Assembly (NCBI GenBank): GCA_030617085.1
Contig: JAUWWB010000026.1
Coordinates: 1 to 9,788 of the forward strand
Source of the DNA: Candidatus Omnitrophota bacterium
GTDB taxonomy: Bacteria > Omnitrophota > Gorgyraeia > Tantalellales > Tantalellaceae
Length of the DNA: 9,788 bases
Reading direction: 5' to 3'
Position numbers and translations under genes: made by a program
Shown: positions 1-6,881 of the stretch, one piece after another
How positions within the stretch are numbered: the stretch's first letter is position 1
Layout of the letters: each line of letters begins with the position of its first letter
The notes under the pieces: model-generated
Seen by the model: only the letters and a program-made list of their open reading frames with translations
Databases searched by the model: none
What the model was told of the DNA's origin: nothing

Positions 1-54
1 CGCAAGCAAGGGGCAAGGAGCATGGGGTTCCATCTTTGTTCGCCGCAGGGTAAA

Positions 55-80
55 GGGCAGGCACAGGGGCCTGCCCCTAC
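55..80 (-). repeat. REP-like hairpin with a 5' GTAG tetranucleotide
   Basis: Read on the minus strand, the tetranucleotide GTAG (77-80) is followed directly by GGGCAGGC (69-76, reading from the flank inward), a 6-base loop (63-68) and the perfect complement GCCTGCCC (55-62). An 8-bp GC-rich stem next to GTAG is the layout described for REP sequences mobilised by RAYT (REP-associated Y1 tyrosine) transposases. It lies 35 bases past the lpxC stop codon. No RAYT gene is in the window. It could also act as a weak transcription or mRNA-3'-end hairpin, but on the minus strand it is followed only by a short T run (TTTACCC), so I do not call it a terminator. The hairpin is seen directly; the REP assignment is inference. 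Confidence 0.6.
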
Positions 81-86
81 ATTTTT

Positions 87-114
87 CTCCGAACTCCGAA
101 CCCCAAACTCCGAA
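87..114. repeat. Tandem heptamer repeat, four copies
   Basis: Four head-to-tail copies of the 7-base unit CTCCGAA (plus strand) lie at 87-93, 94-100, 101-107 and 108-114. The third copy (CCCCAAA) differs at two positions and the others are identical. The array ends exactly where the lpxC stop codon begins (115-117). On the transcribed strand the unit reads TTCGGAG. No function is evident. It looks like a small variable-number tandem repeat in the 3' untranslated region. Confidence 0.65.
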
Positions 115-954
115 CTAACGCCCCGCCACATACTTTTCGTAAATCCTCTTCACCATCTTCCCGTTAAGGCTGTGACCCGACTTCTCGGCCACGAAGCGTC
201 CGATGACGGGGCGGCCCAGCATGTAAAGGTCCCCTATCAGGTCGAGGACCTTATGGCGCACGGGCTCGTTGGAAAAGCGCAGGCTCGTTCCGACAGGACC
301 GTCATCGTCCATGACCAGGGTATTCTCAAGATCGGCTCCCTGGCCCAGGCCGGCCCGCAACAGCGCTTCCGCCTCCCTTTTGAGGCAATACGTCCTCGCC
401 GGCGCTATTTCTTTCTCGAATGAATCCCGGTCCGGCCTTATGCTGAAGACCTCACGGCCTATGGAAGCGACGTCATGATCTATAAGATAAGAAACGCTGA
501 AGGCCTCATCCGGGAAAACGCTAAGAGAACATCCGCCCTCCTCCACCCGTTCCGGCTCCGGGATCTTAATGAACCGGCGCGGCCGTCCCTGGGGCTCGGT
601 CCCCGTCTCTTTCAACGGCTCGTAAAAACCCATTGCGCTCCCGTCCAGCGCCGGCAGTTCCGCCCCGTCGATCTCAACCAGCATGTTGTCGATCTCAAGA
701 GCCCATAACGCGGCAAGAAAGTGCTCTACGGTCTGCACCGACGCGGCCCCGGCGCCTATGGTGCTCCTCCGCGCGTGGCCGCTTGAAAATACGGCATCGC
801 TCAAGCACGCGGCAGGTTCATCCGACAGGTCCGTCCTCTTAAAGACGATACCGGTATCCGGCCCCGCCGGGGTGCAGACCGCGTTGACCACGCGCCCCGT
901 CTGGAGAGCCTTGCCGCGAAAACGGACCTCTTTCTTTATGGTGTTCTGCTCCAT
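115..954 (-). CDS. lpxC: UDP-3-O-acyl-N-acetylglucosamine deacetylase LpxC
   Basis: LpxC is the zinc-dependent cytoplasmic deacetylase that removes the acetyl group from UDP-3-O-acyl-GlcNAc, the committed step of lipid A synthesis. From the chosen start the protein has 279 residues, close to the family length for a stand-alone enzyme with no fused FabZ domain. The zinc and catalytic motifs are present: TVEH (E77, H78), LPALDGSA (100-107), NEPVRHKVLDLIGD (229-242, with H234 and D238) and the SGHSLN loop (H261). The usual N-terminal GxGLHTG reads GKALQTG, so Q18 replaces a normally conserved histidine (E. coli H19). The frame stays open upstream to 1002, but residues encoded above about 966 come from an inverted repeat and are not LpxC-like. 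MEQNTIKKEV matches the usual LpxC N-terminus, so I start at 954. A start at 966 (MVTYMEQ) is possible. Neither start has a clear Shine-Dalgarno. It is the last gene in the run. Confidence 0.95.
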   Translation of the reverse strand: MEQNTIKKEVRFRGKALQTGRVVNAVCTPAGPDTGIVFKRTDLSDEPAACLSDAVFSSGHARRSTIGAGAASVQTVEHFLAALWALEIDNMLVEIDGAELPALDGSAMGFYEPLKETGTEPQGRPRRFIKIPEPERVEEGGCSLSVFPDEAFSVSYLIDHDVASIGREVFSIRPDRDSFEKEIAPARTYCLKREAEALLRAGLGQGADLENTLVMDDDGPVGTSLRFSNEPVRHKVLDLIGDLYMLGRPVIGRFVAEKSGHSLNGKMVKRIYEKYVAGR

Positions 955-970
955 ATACGTTACCATATTA

Positions 971-1020
971 GGGGTCAGGTCTTGAATTTTGCCTAAATTC
1001 AAAATTCAAGACCTGACCCC
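971..1020. repeat. Perfect inverted repeat between ompH and lpxC
   Basis: Two perfectly complementary 21-base arms (971-991 and 1000-1020) are separated by an 8-base loop (CCTAAATT). The outer parts of the arms are GC-rich (GGGGTCAGGTC) and the inner parts AT-rich (TTGAATTTTG). No target-site duplication is visible: the flanks are ATTA and TGGA. There is no T tract after either end, so it is not a standard intrinsic terminator, although its RNA would fold into a very strong hairpin just before lpxC. It looks like a small non-autonomous palindromic element (MITE or REP class). I have a general impression of similar GGGGTCAGGTCTTGAATTTT sequences recurring in environmental bacterial genomes, but could not check this here. 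Confidence 0.85.
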
Positions 1021-1036
1021 TGGACTCTTTTGATCT

Positions 1037-1549
1037 TTATTTCTTATTAAGCTGTTTGATGACCTCGTCCGTGATGTCGAATCCTTCCTTCGCGTACCTG
1101 ATGCTTTGTGAATCGAGGATGTAGTCGTAGCCGCCCTTTTTCCCCATCTCATCGATGACTTTCTGGATATCGTCTATCACTACGCGGAGCATTTCGTTCT
1201 GTTTGGCAAGCAGCTCCTGCCGCGTCTTCCTGTCAAATTCCTGGAGTTCCGCCACCCTGGCATTTATTTCTTTTTGCTTCTCGGCCCTGGCTTCTTCGCT
1301 GAGAAGCTCGGCTTCGTCCCTTAATTTCGTGATCGCCTCGATCTTCTTGGCGCGCTGCTGCTGGTACCCCTTGCTCAGCCCGTTAAGCTCGGCCTCAACG
1401 CTCTTCTTCCGCTCGTATTCCTGAAACGCGCGTCTCGAGTCCACGCATCCTATCTTGCCCCCCAGACAATAGGCCGGAGACGCGAGAAAACAAAACGCCG
1501 CAAAAAACATGACAGCGATCGAAAAAAACCTTTTCCAAGACCCGGACAT
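1037..1549 (-). CDS. ompH: OmpH/Skp-family periplasmic chaperone
   Basis: Skp/OmpH proteins are trimeric periplasmic chaperones that hold unfolded outer-membrane proteins and pass them to the BAM complex. The predicted 170-residue protein starts with a signal peptide: basic MSGSWKR, then a hydrophobic stretch (about 8-24) and a likely cleavage near SPAYC (24-28). The motif GCVDSRRAFQEY (34-45) is the usual first beta strand and helix start of the family. A long charged, Lys/Glu-rich coiled coil follows (about 45-135), then a YDYILDSQSIRYA segment (141-153) typical of the C-terminal body. I prefer the ATG at 1549 because AGGAGG lies 7 bases before it. The upstream ATGs at 1555 and 1579 are in frame, but the first is too close to that site and the second would lie before it. 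It sits directly after bamA, the usual arrangement. Confidence 0.92.
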   Translation of the reverse strand: MSGSWKRFFSIAVMFFAAFCFLASPAYCLGGKIGCVDSRRAFQEYERKKSVEAELNGLSKGYQQQRAKKIEAITKLRDEAELLSEEARAEKQKEINARVAELQEFDRKTRQELLAKQNEMLRVVIDDIQKVIDEMGKKGGYDYILDSQSIRYAKEGFDITDEVIKQLNKK

Positions 1550-1556
1550 ATCCATT

Positions 1557-1562
1557 CCTCCT
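1557..1562 (-). promoter_or_regulatory. Ribosome binding site of ompH
   Basis: The sequence AGGAGG on the minus strand is a full match to the core anti-Shine-Dalgarno complement. It lies 7 bases before the ATG at 1549 and only 1 base before the ATG at 1555. It therefore selects 1549 as the start of the chaperone gene. Confidence 0.75.
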
Positions 1563-1583
1563 TCTTTTTTTGACAGCATATCC

Positions 1584-3896
1584 CTAAAACCCGTGGCTCA
1601 CGCTGAACCAGAACTGACCTTCTTTCTTGTCATCGTGATTGTCGCTGAGCGGATACCCGTAATCCAGCTTTACCGGACCGATAGGTGTTTTTACTCTGAC
1701 GCCCACCCCGGCGTCCATCTTATATTCATCGAAGTCGAACAGGTCCCCGGTCTTTTTCGTCACGCTGCCGACATCATAGAACACGGCTCCCTTTATCAGC
1801 CTCTCGAATATCGGAAAAGTGACCTCGATGTTACCCAGGAGCATCGCGTTACCGCCGATATAATGGCCGGCATCGTCTCTCGGGCCGACGCTTCTCTGCT
1901 TGTATCCCCGCAGCGTCGTCGCGCCGCCGGCAAAAAACCGTTCGTATACCGGCACCTTGTCGGTATCCGCATAGCTTTCAACAATGCCTCCGCGTCCTTT
2001 CAGCTCCAGGACCAGCTTGTCCAGGATGCTGTGATAATAGCTGGCATGCAGGTACGTTTTGATAAAATCCTTATCCCCGCCTATAAAACCGCCCGCGTTC
2101 TCCACCGAAATCCCGCCGACCCACCCCTTCGTGGGGGAATACCTGTTATCCCGCGTATCGTATTTAACGTTTCCCGATAGGCGGCTTACCCAGTTGACCC
2201 CCGCTTCGTCCTGGAGGTCCTGCGTGGCATCATCCGGCAGGTCCGATATCTTGACCTCCTCAAGGTTATAGGTCGCCCCGGCGCTCAGATTATCGGTGAT
2301 CTCCTTGCCCAGCCTGAGGTCTCCTCCCATGCGCCTTTCCGCGTAATCGTAACCGGAGGTGCCGAACTTCTTATGTTCCTGCCGGTAAAAGTCGAAACCG
2401 AAAAGAAGCGGATAATCGAATATCCATGGGTCGGTCCAGCTGACATAATAATCCGTTTTCGCGCTTCCCATCTCCCCCCTTACGGTGAGGTCCTGCCCCC
2501 CTCCGGTAAACGTGGGGAAATTCAGGATATCAAAATTCCTCTGCTTGATCTGGGCAAACCCTATGAACGCGTCCACGGAGCTGTAGCCGCCCCCGAAAGA
2601 CAGGTCGCCGGTTTTGGTCTCCTTCACGGTGACGTTCAGGTCCTTGACGTCCTTTTCATCGGTCGGGACGGTTTCAAAATAGACGTCTTCAAAGAAGCCA
2701 AGATCATAAATACGCTGCTTGCTGCGCCTGAGCTTTTCGCCGTCGTACCTTTCCCCGGGATATACCCTGAGCTCCCTTCGTACGACCTTATCGCGGGTCT
2801 TGGTGTTCCCGATAACGTTGATCCTGCCCACGGCAACCTCGTCATGGGCGTTGATGTCGAAGATGAGGTCCATTTTGTCCGTAGCGGCGTTGTACCTGTG
2901 GCGCAGGTCGACCTCCGCGTTCATGTACCCCCTGTTATAGTAGAACGCGCGGACATTCTCCACATCCTCTTTGATCTTCCGGTAATCAAACGGATCCCCG
3001 GACCTTATCTTTAAGATGCGTCTCACCTCTTTCTCCGGAAAGGCGAGCTCGCCGCGGATATCGATATCTCCTACCAGATATTTTTTTCCCTCATCCACAA
3101 TAACGGTCAGGTACATGCTCCTGCCGTCGGGGGAATAGTCCGCCTTGCTGGTAACGCGCGCGTCGAGGAATCCCCTGCTCCTGTAAACGGCCCTTACCCT
3201 GTCAAGGTCCGCCTCAAATTTTTCGTCGTCAAAGGCGCCTTTCCTGATAAACCACCACGCCGTCCTTGTCGCCATGTATTTTTGTATCTCTTTATCCGGG
3301 ATGCTTTCGTTCCCTTCGATCTTTATGGACCTGATCTTTACGGGAAGCCCCTCGTCTATCGTGAACACGACGGTGGCTTTCCCGGTCCGCGGGTCGGTCT
3401 CGACGCTGTAGTCGACCCCGGCGCGGCTGTATCCCTCTTCGATGTAGGAGGTCTTTATCTCGGCGACATCCTGCGCGAGGAGATTGAAGTCAAGCAGGTC
3501 GCCCTTCTTGATGGACAGCTTTTTGGCCAGGAACGAGCTTTTAAGCCGCGTGTTCCCGCGGAACTCGATATCACTTATGACCGGTTTTTCGACCACGGTG
3601 AAAGTCACGACCATGCCTTCGGGGAGGTCTTCGGTCTCGACGAACACGTCGCTGAAATATCCCGTGGCGTAGAGCCTTTTCAATTCCTTGTTGAGCGCGG
3701 TCTCCTCGAACACGTCGCCCGGCTTCATTTTCAGCCTGTTCAAGATGGTTGAAGTGGAAACGGAAAAGTTGCCTTTCACGCGGATAGCGCTGATCCGCTT
3801 ATCCCCCGAAGGTTCCCCCTGCGCCCGGGCAGGCGCGCAGCATCCGGCGGCGAACAATATCAGGACAAGAACCGGCAAAAATAGTTTTTTCTTCAT
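1584..3896 (-). CDS. bamA: Outer membrane protein assembly factor BamA
   Basis: BamA is the central Omp85-family subunit that inserts beta-barrel proteins into the outer membrane. The 770-residue protein begins with a signal peptide (basic MKKK, hydrophobic 5-18, possible cleavage after APARA at 25). Five POTRA domains follow, at about 34-105, 106-183, 184-270, 271-351 and 352-429, each starting with an I-x-V/I-x-G-N type strand and containing a YxxxGY/F-type turn. The remaining 340 residues form the barrel, with the conserved loop-6 motif LRGY at 662-665 and the terminal phenylalanine (SVSHGF) expected for BAM recognition. The residues LFAAGCC near the signal end contain cysteines but are a poor lipobox. 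The start codon overlaps the dnaB stop in TAATG, so translation is probably coupled. The Skp-like gene follows 34 bases downstream. Confidence 0.97.
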   Translation of the reverse strand: MKKKLFLPVLVLILFAAGCCAPARAQGEPSGDKRISAIRVKGNFSVSTSTILNRLKMKPGDVFEETALNKELKRLYATGYFSDVFVETEDLPEGMVVTFTVVEKPVISDIEFRGNTRLKSSFLAKKLSIKKGDLLDFNLLAQDVAEIKTSYIEEGYSRAGVDYSVETDPRTGKATVVFTIDEGLPVKIRSIKIEGNESIPDKEIQKYMATRTAWWFIRKGAFDDEKFEADLDRVRAVYRSRGFLDARVTSKADYSPDGRSMYLTVIVDEGKKYLVGDIDIRGELAFPEKEVRRILKIRSGDPFDYRKIKEDVENVRAFYYNRGYMNAEVDLRHRYNAATDKMDLIFDINAHDEVAVGRINVIGNTKTRDKVVRRELRVYPGERYDGEKLRRSKQRIYDLGFFEDVYFETVPTDEKDVKDLNVTVKETKTGDLSFGGGYSSVDAFIGFAQIKQRNFDILNFPTFTGGGQDLTVRGEMGSAKTDYYVSWTDPWIFDYPLLFGFDFYRQEHKKFGTSGYDYAERRMGGDLRLGKEITDNLSAGATYNLEEVKISDLPDDATQDLQDEAGVNWVSRLSGNVKYDTRDNRYSPTKGWVGGISVENAGGFIGGDKDFIKTYLHASYYHSILDKLVLELKGRGGIVESYADTDKVPVYERFFAGGATTLRGYKQRSVGPRDDAGHYIGGNAMLLGNIEVTFPIFERLIKGAVFYDVGSVTKKTGDLFDFDEYKMDAGVGVRVKTPIGPVKLDYGYPLSDNHDDKKEGQFWFSVSHGF

Positions 3897-5251
3897 TAAA
3901 AACCCGCTTCCTCTTCCGTTCTGGATAGATTGCTGAACCTGGTAAACTCGGACAGGAACGCCAGGTTGATCTTCCCCACGGGGCCATGCCTCTGTTTCGC
4001 CACCATGACCTCCGCCAGGCCCTTGTTCTCTTCCGTGGGGTTATAATACTCTTCCCGGAGAAGCAGCATCACCCCATCCGCGTCCTGCTCGATGGCCCCC
4101 GACTCCCTGAGGTCCGAAAGCTGGGGACGGTGATCGGTCCTGTCTTCCACTCTCCTCGAAAGCTGACTTATGGCTATGATCGGGACATCCAGCTCACGCG
4201 CCAGGGCTTTCATCGAACGGGATATCTCCGATATCTCCTGCTGCCTGTTCTCCCTCCCGGAGGCGCCCCTCATCAGCTGCAGGTAATCGACGATGACAAG
4301 CTGGATGTCATGCCTCGACTTTAACCGCCTGGCCTTTGCCCTCAGCTCGAGGGCCGAGATGCCGGGGGTATCGTCGATGAAGATCGGCGATTCCGAAAGC
4401 TTATTGGCCGCCTCTACGAGCTTCGGCCACTCTGCCTGTGAAAAAAAGCCGGTCCGCACTTTATGTGAGCTTACGCTCGCCAGGGAACAAAGCATCCTCT
4501 GCGCGAGCTGGTCTTTCGACATCTCAAGGCTGAAAAACGCGCAGGGAAGCTTTTTCATCACGCCCGCGTATTCCATCATGCAGATCGCCAGGGCGCTCTT
4601 CCCCATGGACGGGCGGCCGGCGATAACGATGAGGTCGGACTTCTGGAGCCCGGCGGTCATCATGTCGAGGTCGTGAAAGCCCGTGGGAATGCCGGTGATG
4701 TTCTCCTTCCTTTGATAAAGGCGGTCTATCGTCTCGATGCTTTCCTTGACGATCTCCTTCATCGCGGAAACACCCATATCCTGCTTGTTACTGGAAGTAA
4801 TGTCGAATATCAGCTTTTCAGCGCGGTCCAGCAGGTCGTCCACTTCGCTGGAAGGCTCAAAGCTCATGGATACGATCTCCGTGGCGGTGTTGATCAACCG
4901 GCGGAGCAGATATTTTTCCCGGACGATCCTAGCGTAATGCTCTATGTTGGCCGCGGTGGGAATGAAGTTGGCGAGTTGCGTGACATACTCGGGGCCGCCT
5001 ACCTTCTCCAGCGTGTCCCTTTTTTTCAGCTCTTCGACAAGGGTGACGATATCGACTTCTTCGGTGCTGTCATAGAGTTTGACGGCGGCCTGAAATATCT
5101 CTCTGTGGGCTTCGGAGTAAAACGCGGTCTTTTCAAGGTGCTCTATGGCTTTCGCGATAGCTTCCTTGTCGAGCAGCATCGACCCCAGAACCGCGCTCTC
5201 CGCCTCAAGGTTCTGCGGAGGGACCTTCTCGATAAGAGTCTTTGGAATCAT
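3896..5251 (-). CDS. dnaB: Replicative DNA helicase DnaB
   Basis: DnaB is the hexameric 5'-3' helicase that unwinds DNA at the replication fork and recruits primase. The 451-residue protein has the N-terminal domain (about 11-115, PPQNLEAESAVLGSMLL start), a linker helix, and a RecA-like ATPase domain from about 185. Motifs seen are Walker A GRPSMGKS (212-219), the catalytic glutamate in SLEMS (E243), Walker B LVIVDYLQLM (318-327), ISQLSRRVE (361-369) and the arginine-finger region KQRHGPVG (419-426). All are intact, with no intein or insertion at the Walker A site, where inteins are frequent in this family. It follows rplI by 24 bases, as in many bacteria, and its TAA stop shares a base with the bamA start. 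That link from replication to outer-membrane assembly is the less usual junction. Confidence 0.97.
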   Translation of the reverse strand: MIPKTLIEKVPPQNLEAESAVLGSMLLDKEAIAKAIEHLEKTAFYSEAHREIFQAAVKLYDSTEEVDIVTLVEELKKRDTLEKVGGPEYVTQLANFIPTAANIEHYARIVREKYLLRRLINTATEIVSMSFEPSSEVDDLLDRAEKLIFDITSSNKQDMGVSAMKEIVKESIETIDRLYQRKENITGIPTGFHDLDMMTAGLQKSDLIVIAGRPSMGKSALAICMMEYAGVMKKLPCAFFSLEMSKDQLAQRMLCSLASVSSHKVRTGFFSQAEWPKLVEAANKLSESPIFIDDTPGISALELRAKARRLKSRHDIQLVIVDYLQLMRGASGRENRQQEISEISRSMKALARELDVPIIAISQLSRRVEDRTDHRPQLSDLRESGAIEQDADGVMLLLREEYYNPTEENKGLAEVMVAKQRHGPVGKINLAFLSEFTRFSNLSRTEEEAGF

Positions 5252-5275
5252 TTTAACGATTTCCGGAAGGATCTG

Positions 5276-5719
5276 TTACTTTTTGACAACCCAGACCCTG
5301 GCCTGAGTCTTGACCTCAGGGTGCAGGCGGATCTCAACGTTATAAACGCCGAGAGATCTGATCGGCTCTTCAAGGATGATCTTCTTTTTGTCGACATCTA
5401 TGCCTTCGGCGCCGAGATGCCCGGCTATCATCTCGGATGTAACGGAACCGAAAAGCTTGTCCTCTTCTCCGGCTTCCATTGAGATGGTGCAGGATGTTGC
5501 CGCTATCTTTTCGGCAAGCTGCTCGCATTCCTGCCTGACCTGTTTCTCTCTGCGCTCTTTTCCGCGTTTTTTCTGCTCCAGTATGCACAAAGCCCCTTTG
5601 GTGGACATTAGGGCAAGCTCCTTCGGGAGCAGGTAGTTCCTGGCATATCCGTCTTTCACTTCCACCTCGTCCCCGAGAACACCGAGGCTGCTTACATCGC
5701 GTAACAGGATCACCTTCAT
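5276..5719 (-). CDS. rplI: Ribosomal protein bL9
   Basis: bL9 binds 23S rRNA near the L1 stalk and helps keep reading frame and translation fidelity. The 147-residue product has the family signature in its N-terminal domain (MKVILLRDVSSLGVLGDEVEV, then KDGYARNYLLPK, about 22-33). A charged connecting helix follows (about 40-75), then the C-terminal domain (about 76-147) with DKLFGSVT at 87-94. Length is normal (about 150). The start ATG overlaps the TGA stop of rpsR by 4 bases (ATGA). Its Shine-Dalgarno AGGAGGG (5724-5730) lies inside the rpsR coding end, 4 bases before the ATG, which argues for co-expression with S18. Confidence 0.97.
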   Translation of the reverse strand: MKVILLRDVSSLGVLGDEVEVKDGYARNYLLPKELALMSTKGALCILEQKKRGKERREKQVRQECEQLAEKIAATSCTISMEAGEEDKLFGSVTSEMIAGHLGAEGIDVDKKKIILEEPIRSLGVYNVEIRLHPEVKTQARVWVVKK

Positions 5720-6006
5720 CTTGCCCTCCTATCACGTCCGCGCCCCCGCGGTAGCCCCTCTTTCACCTTCACAAAAGGCAAAAAAGCGGCCAGGCGCGCT
5801 CTCTTCACGGCGTTGGCTACCATGCGCTGGTGACTGGCGCAGTTTCCGGTGATCCGGGAAGTTACTATCTTCCCCCTGTCAGACACGAACCTCTTCAAAA
5901 GATCGATATCCTTAAAATCCACCGATTCCACTTTATCCCTGCACAGCCGGCAGGGCCTCTTTTTGAATATCCTTCGTACTTTTTGCGCTATTTTCTTCTT
6001 TGTCAT
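5716..6006 (-). CDS. rpsR: Ribosomal protein bS18, zinc-binding (C+) type
   Basis: bS18 pairs with bS6 on the platform of the 30S subunit. The 96-residue protein contains the core FKDIDLLKRFVSDRGKI (31-47), followed by SRITGNCASHQRM and KRARLAAFLPFV. Cysteines C19 and C22 (CRLC), C56 and nearby H59 match the cysteine-containing C+ form of S18 thought to bind zinc. The C-terminus continues past the usual end with a basic arginine/glycine tail (RGRGRDRRAR) that also carries the rplI ribosome binding site in its coding sequence. The start has AGGTGAG about 9 bases upstream. It lies 22 bases after ssb, in the classic rpsF-ssb-rpsR order. Confidence 0.96.
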   Translation of the reverse strand: MTKKKIAQKVRRIFKKRPCRLCRDKVESVDFKDIDLLKRFVSDRGKIVTSRITGNCASHQRMVANAVKRARLAAFLPFVKVKEGLPRGRGRDRRAR

Positions 6007-6028
6007 ATCTGCCGCTCACCTGTTTTGT

Positions 6029-6493
6029 TTAAAAAGGGGTTCCGTCCCCCCCAGCTTCCTGATCCACATCGATCGACTCCACAGTGCCATACCCCCCGTC
6101 TACATCCCCGCCTTTACCCTCGCCGCTCACCTGGGGGCTGACGGCTTCCTGCCTCCTGTCCCGGGAACCTATGAACTGGACGTTTGTCGCCACGACGTCC
6201 AAAGCGCTCCTCTTCTGCCCGTCCTGGTCTTCCCACGAGCGCGACTTCAGGCGTCCTTCGACCAGGACGGCTCTGCCTTTTGCGAGGTACTCACCGCAAA
6301 CCTCCGCCATCTTGCCCCAGACGACGACGCGGATGAACGAAACATCCTCTTTTTTCTCGCCGGAGCTGTCTTTATAGGTCCGGTTAACGGCGACCGAAAA
6401 ATTCGCGACCGCCGTCCCGCTGGGGACATACCGTAATTCGGGGTCCCTCGTCAGGTTCCCCATCAAAAACACTTTATTCAAGCTAGCAGCCAT
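6029..6493 (-). CDS. ssb: Single-stranded DNA-binding protein
   Basis: SSB coats single-stranded DNA during replication, repair and recombination and recruits partners through its C-terminal tip. The 154-residue protein has the OB fold in the first 110 residues: LNKVFLMGNLTRDPELRYVPSG, then FSVAVNR, FIRVVVWGK, EYLAKGRAVLVEGRL and VVATNVQFIG. A glycine- and acid-rich disordered linker ends in GDGTPF. This keeps the final Pro-Phe needed for partner binding but has fewer acids than the common DDDIPF tip. GGAAGG lies a few bases before the start. Its place between the genes for S6 and S18 is the widespread bacterial arrangement. Confidence 0.97.
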   Translation of the reverse strand: MAASLNKVFLMGNLTRDPELRYVPSGTAVANFSVAVNRTYKDSSGEKKEDVSFIRVVVWGKMAEVCGEYLAKGRAVLVEGRLKSRSWEDQDGQKRSALDVVATNVQFIGSRDRRQEAVSPQVSGEGKGGDVDGGYGTVESIDVDQEAGGDGTPF

Positions 6494-6529
6494 TGTACCT
6501 TCCTTTATTTAGCACCATCCACCATCTAT

Positions 6530-6820
6530 CTATTCGCTCTTATCGATCAACGCCCGCAGTATATCCGTATTTATGTTAAACTGCCGCGTCATTTTCGCGA
6601 CAGATCCCGGCAAGGCGGTGAAGGTGACCTCGTAATAGATGCCTTCGTTCTTTTTTTTGATGGGATAGGCAAGCGCCCTTTTTCCCATCACGTTTTCCTT
6701 CACTATATTCCCGGAATTATCGCTGATGACGGCATTTATGCCCCCTTTGACCTCGTCTACCGTGTCCTGCTTCTCGGGAACAATAATGAACAATCCTGAG
6801 TAATTTTTCATTTTTTCCAT
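6530..6820 (-). CDS. rpsF: Ribosomal protein bS6
   Basis: bS6 binds next to bS18 on the 30S platform. From the chosen ATG the protein has 96 residues, the usual length. It begins MEKMKNYSGLFIIVPE and includes KRALAYPIKKKNEGIYYEVTF and a C-terminal INTDILRALI segment, all typical of S6. The frame is open further up (ATG at 6832, GTG at 6856), but the GTG at 6856 would lie before the transcription start predicted from the promoter at 6847-6875 and is rejected. GGTGG lies just before the ATG at 6820 as a plausible weak ribosome binding site. The ATG at 6811 (MKNYSG) is a further alternative. The leader is only about 20 bases, so there is no room for the S6:S18-binding leader RNA known before rpsF in many bacteria. 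Confidence 0.95.
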   Translation of the reverse strand: MEKMKNYSGLFIIVPEKQDTVDEVKGGINAVISDNSGNIVKENVMGKRALAYPIKKKNEGIYYEVTFTALPGSVAKMTRQFNINTDILRALIDKSE

Positions 6821-6846
6821 ATTTACCACCATGTTTATAGTTTTAG

Positions 6847-6875
6847 ATAATAACACATGTTAAGGCTACAATCAA
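6847..6875 (-). promoter_or_regulatory. Sigma70-type promoter for rpsF
   Basis: On the minus strand, TTGATT (6870-6875, four of six matches to TTGACA) is followed by exactly 17 bases and then TATTAT (6847-6852, five of six matches to TATAAT). A TG one base before the -10 gives an extended -10 element. Transcription would start near 6840, about 20 bases before the rpsF ATG. It lies in the 68-base gap between pth and rpsF, the widest gap between the prs-side genes and the rpsF-dnaB block, which fits an internal promoter. Confidence 0.65.
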
Positions 6876-6881
6876 GACATT

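Noticed and set aside
22..423. Plus-strand open frame starting near the left edge
   Set aside because: It is built from the REP hairpin, the heptamer repeat and antisense lpxC sequence. There is no protein-like pattern.
955..1002. N-terminal extension of LpxC by 16 residues
   Set aside because: These codons come mostly from the inverted repeat, and the LpxC family normally starts near MEQNTIKK. The frame is open by chance.
971..1020. Intrinsic terminator between ompH and lpxC
   Set aside because: The hairpin is strong, but neither strand has a T tract directly after it, and a stop here would cut off lpxC with no visible new promoter.
4673..5482. Long plus-strand open frame (269 codons) opposite dnaB and rplI
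   Set aside because: It spans two well-supported minus-strand genes, its product resembles nothing I know, and long antisense frames are expected from the codon bias of the real genes.
6821..6856. Upstream GTG start of rpsF at 6856
   Set aside because: It would lie before the transcription start predicted from the -10 element, and the extra residues do not fit bS6.
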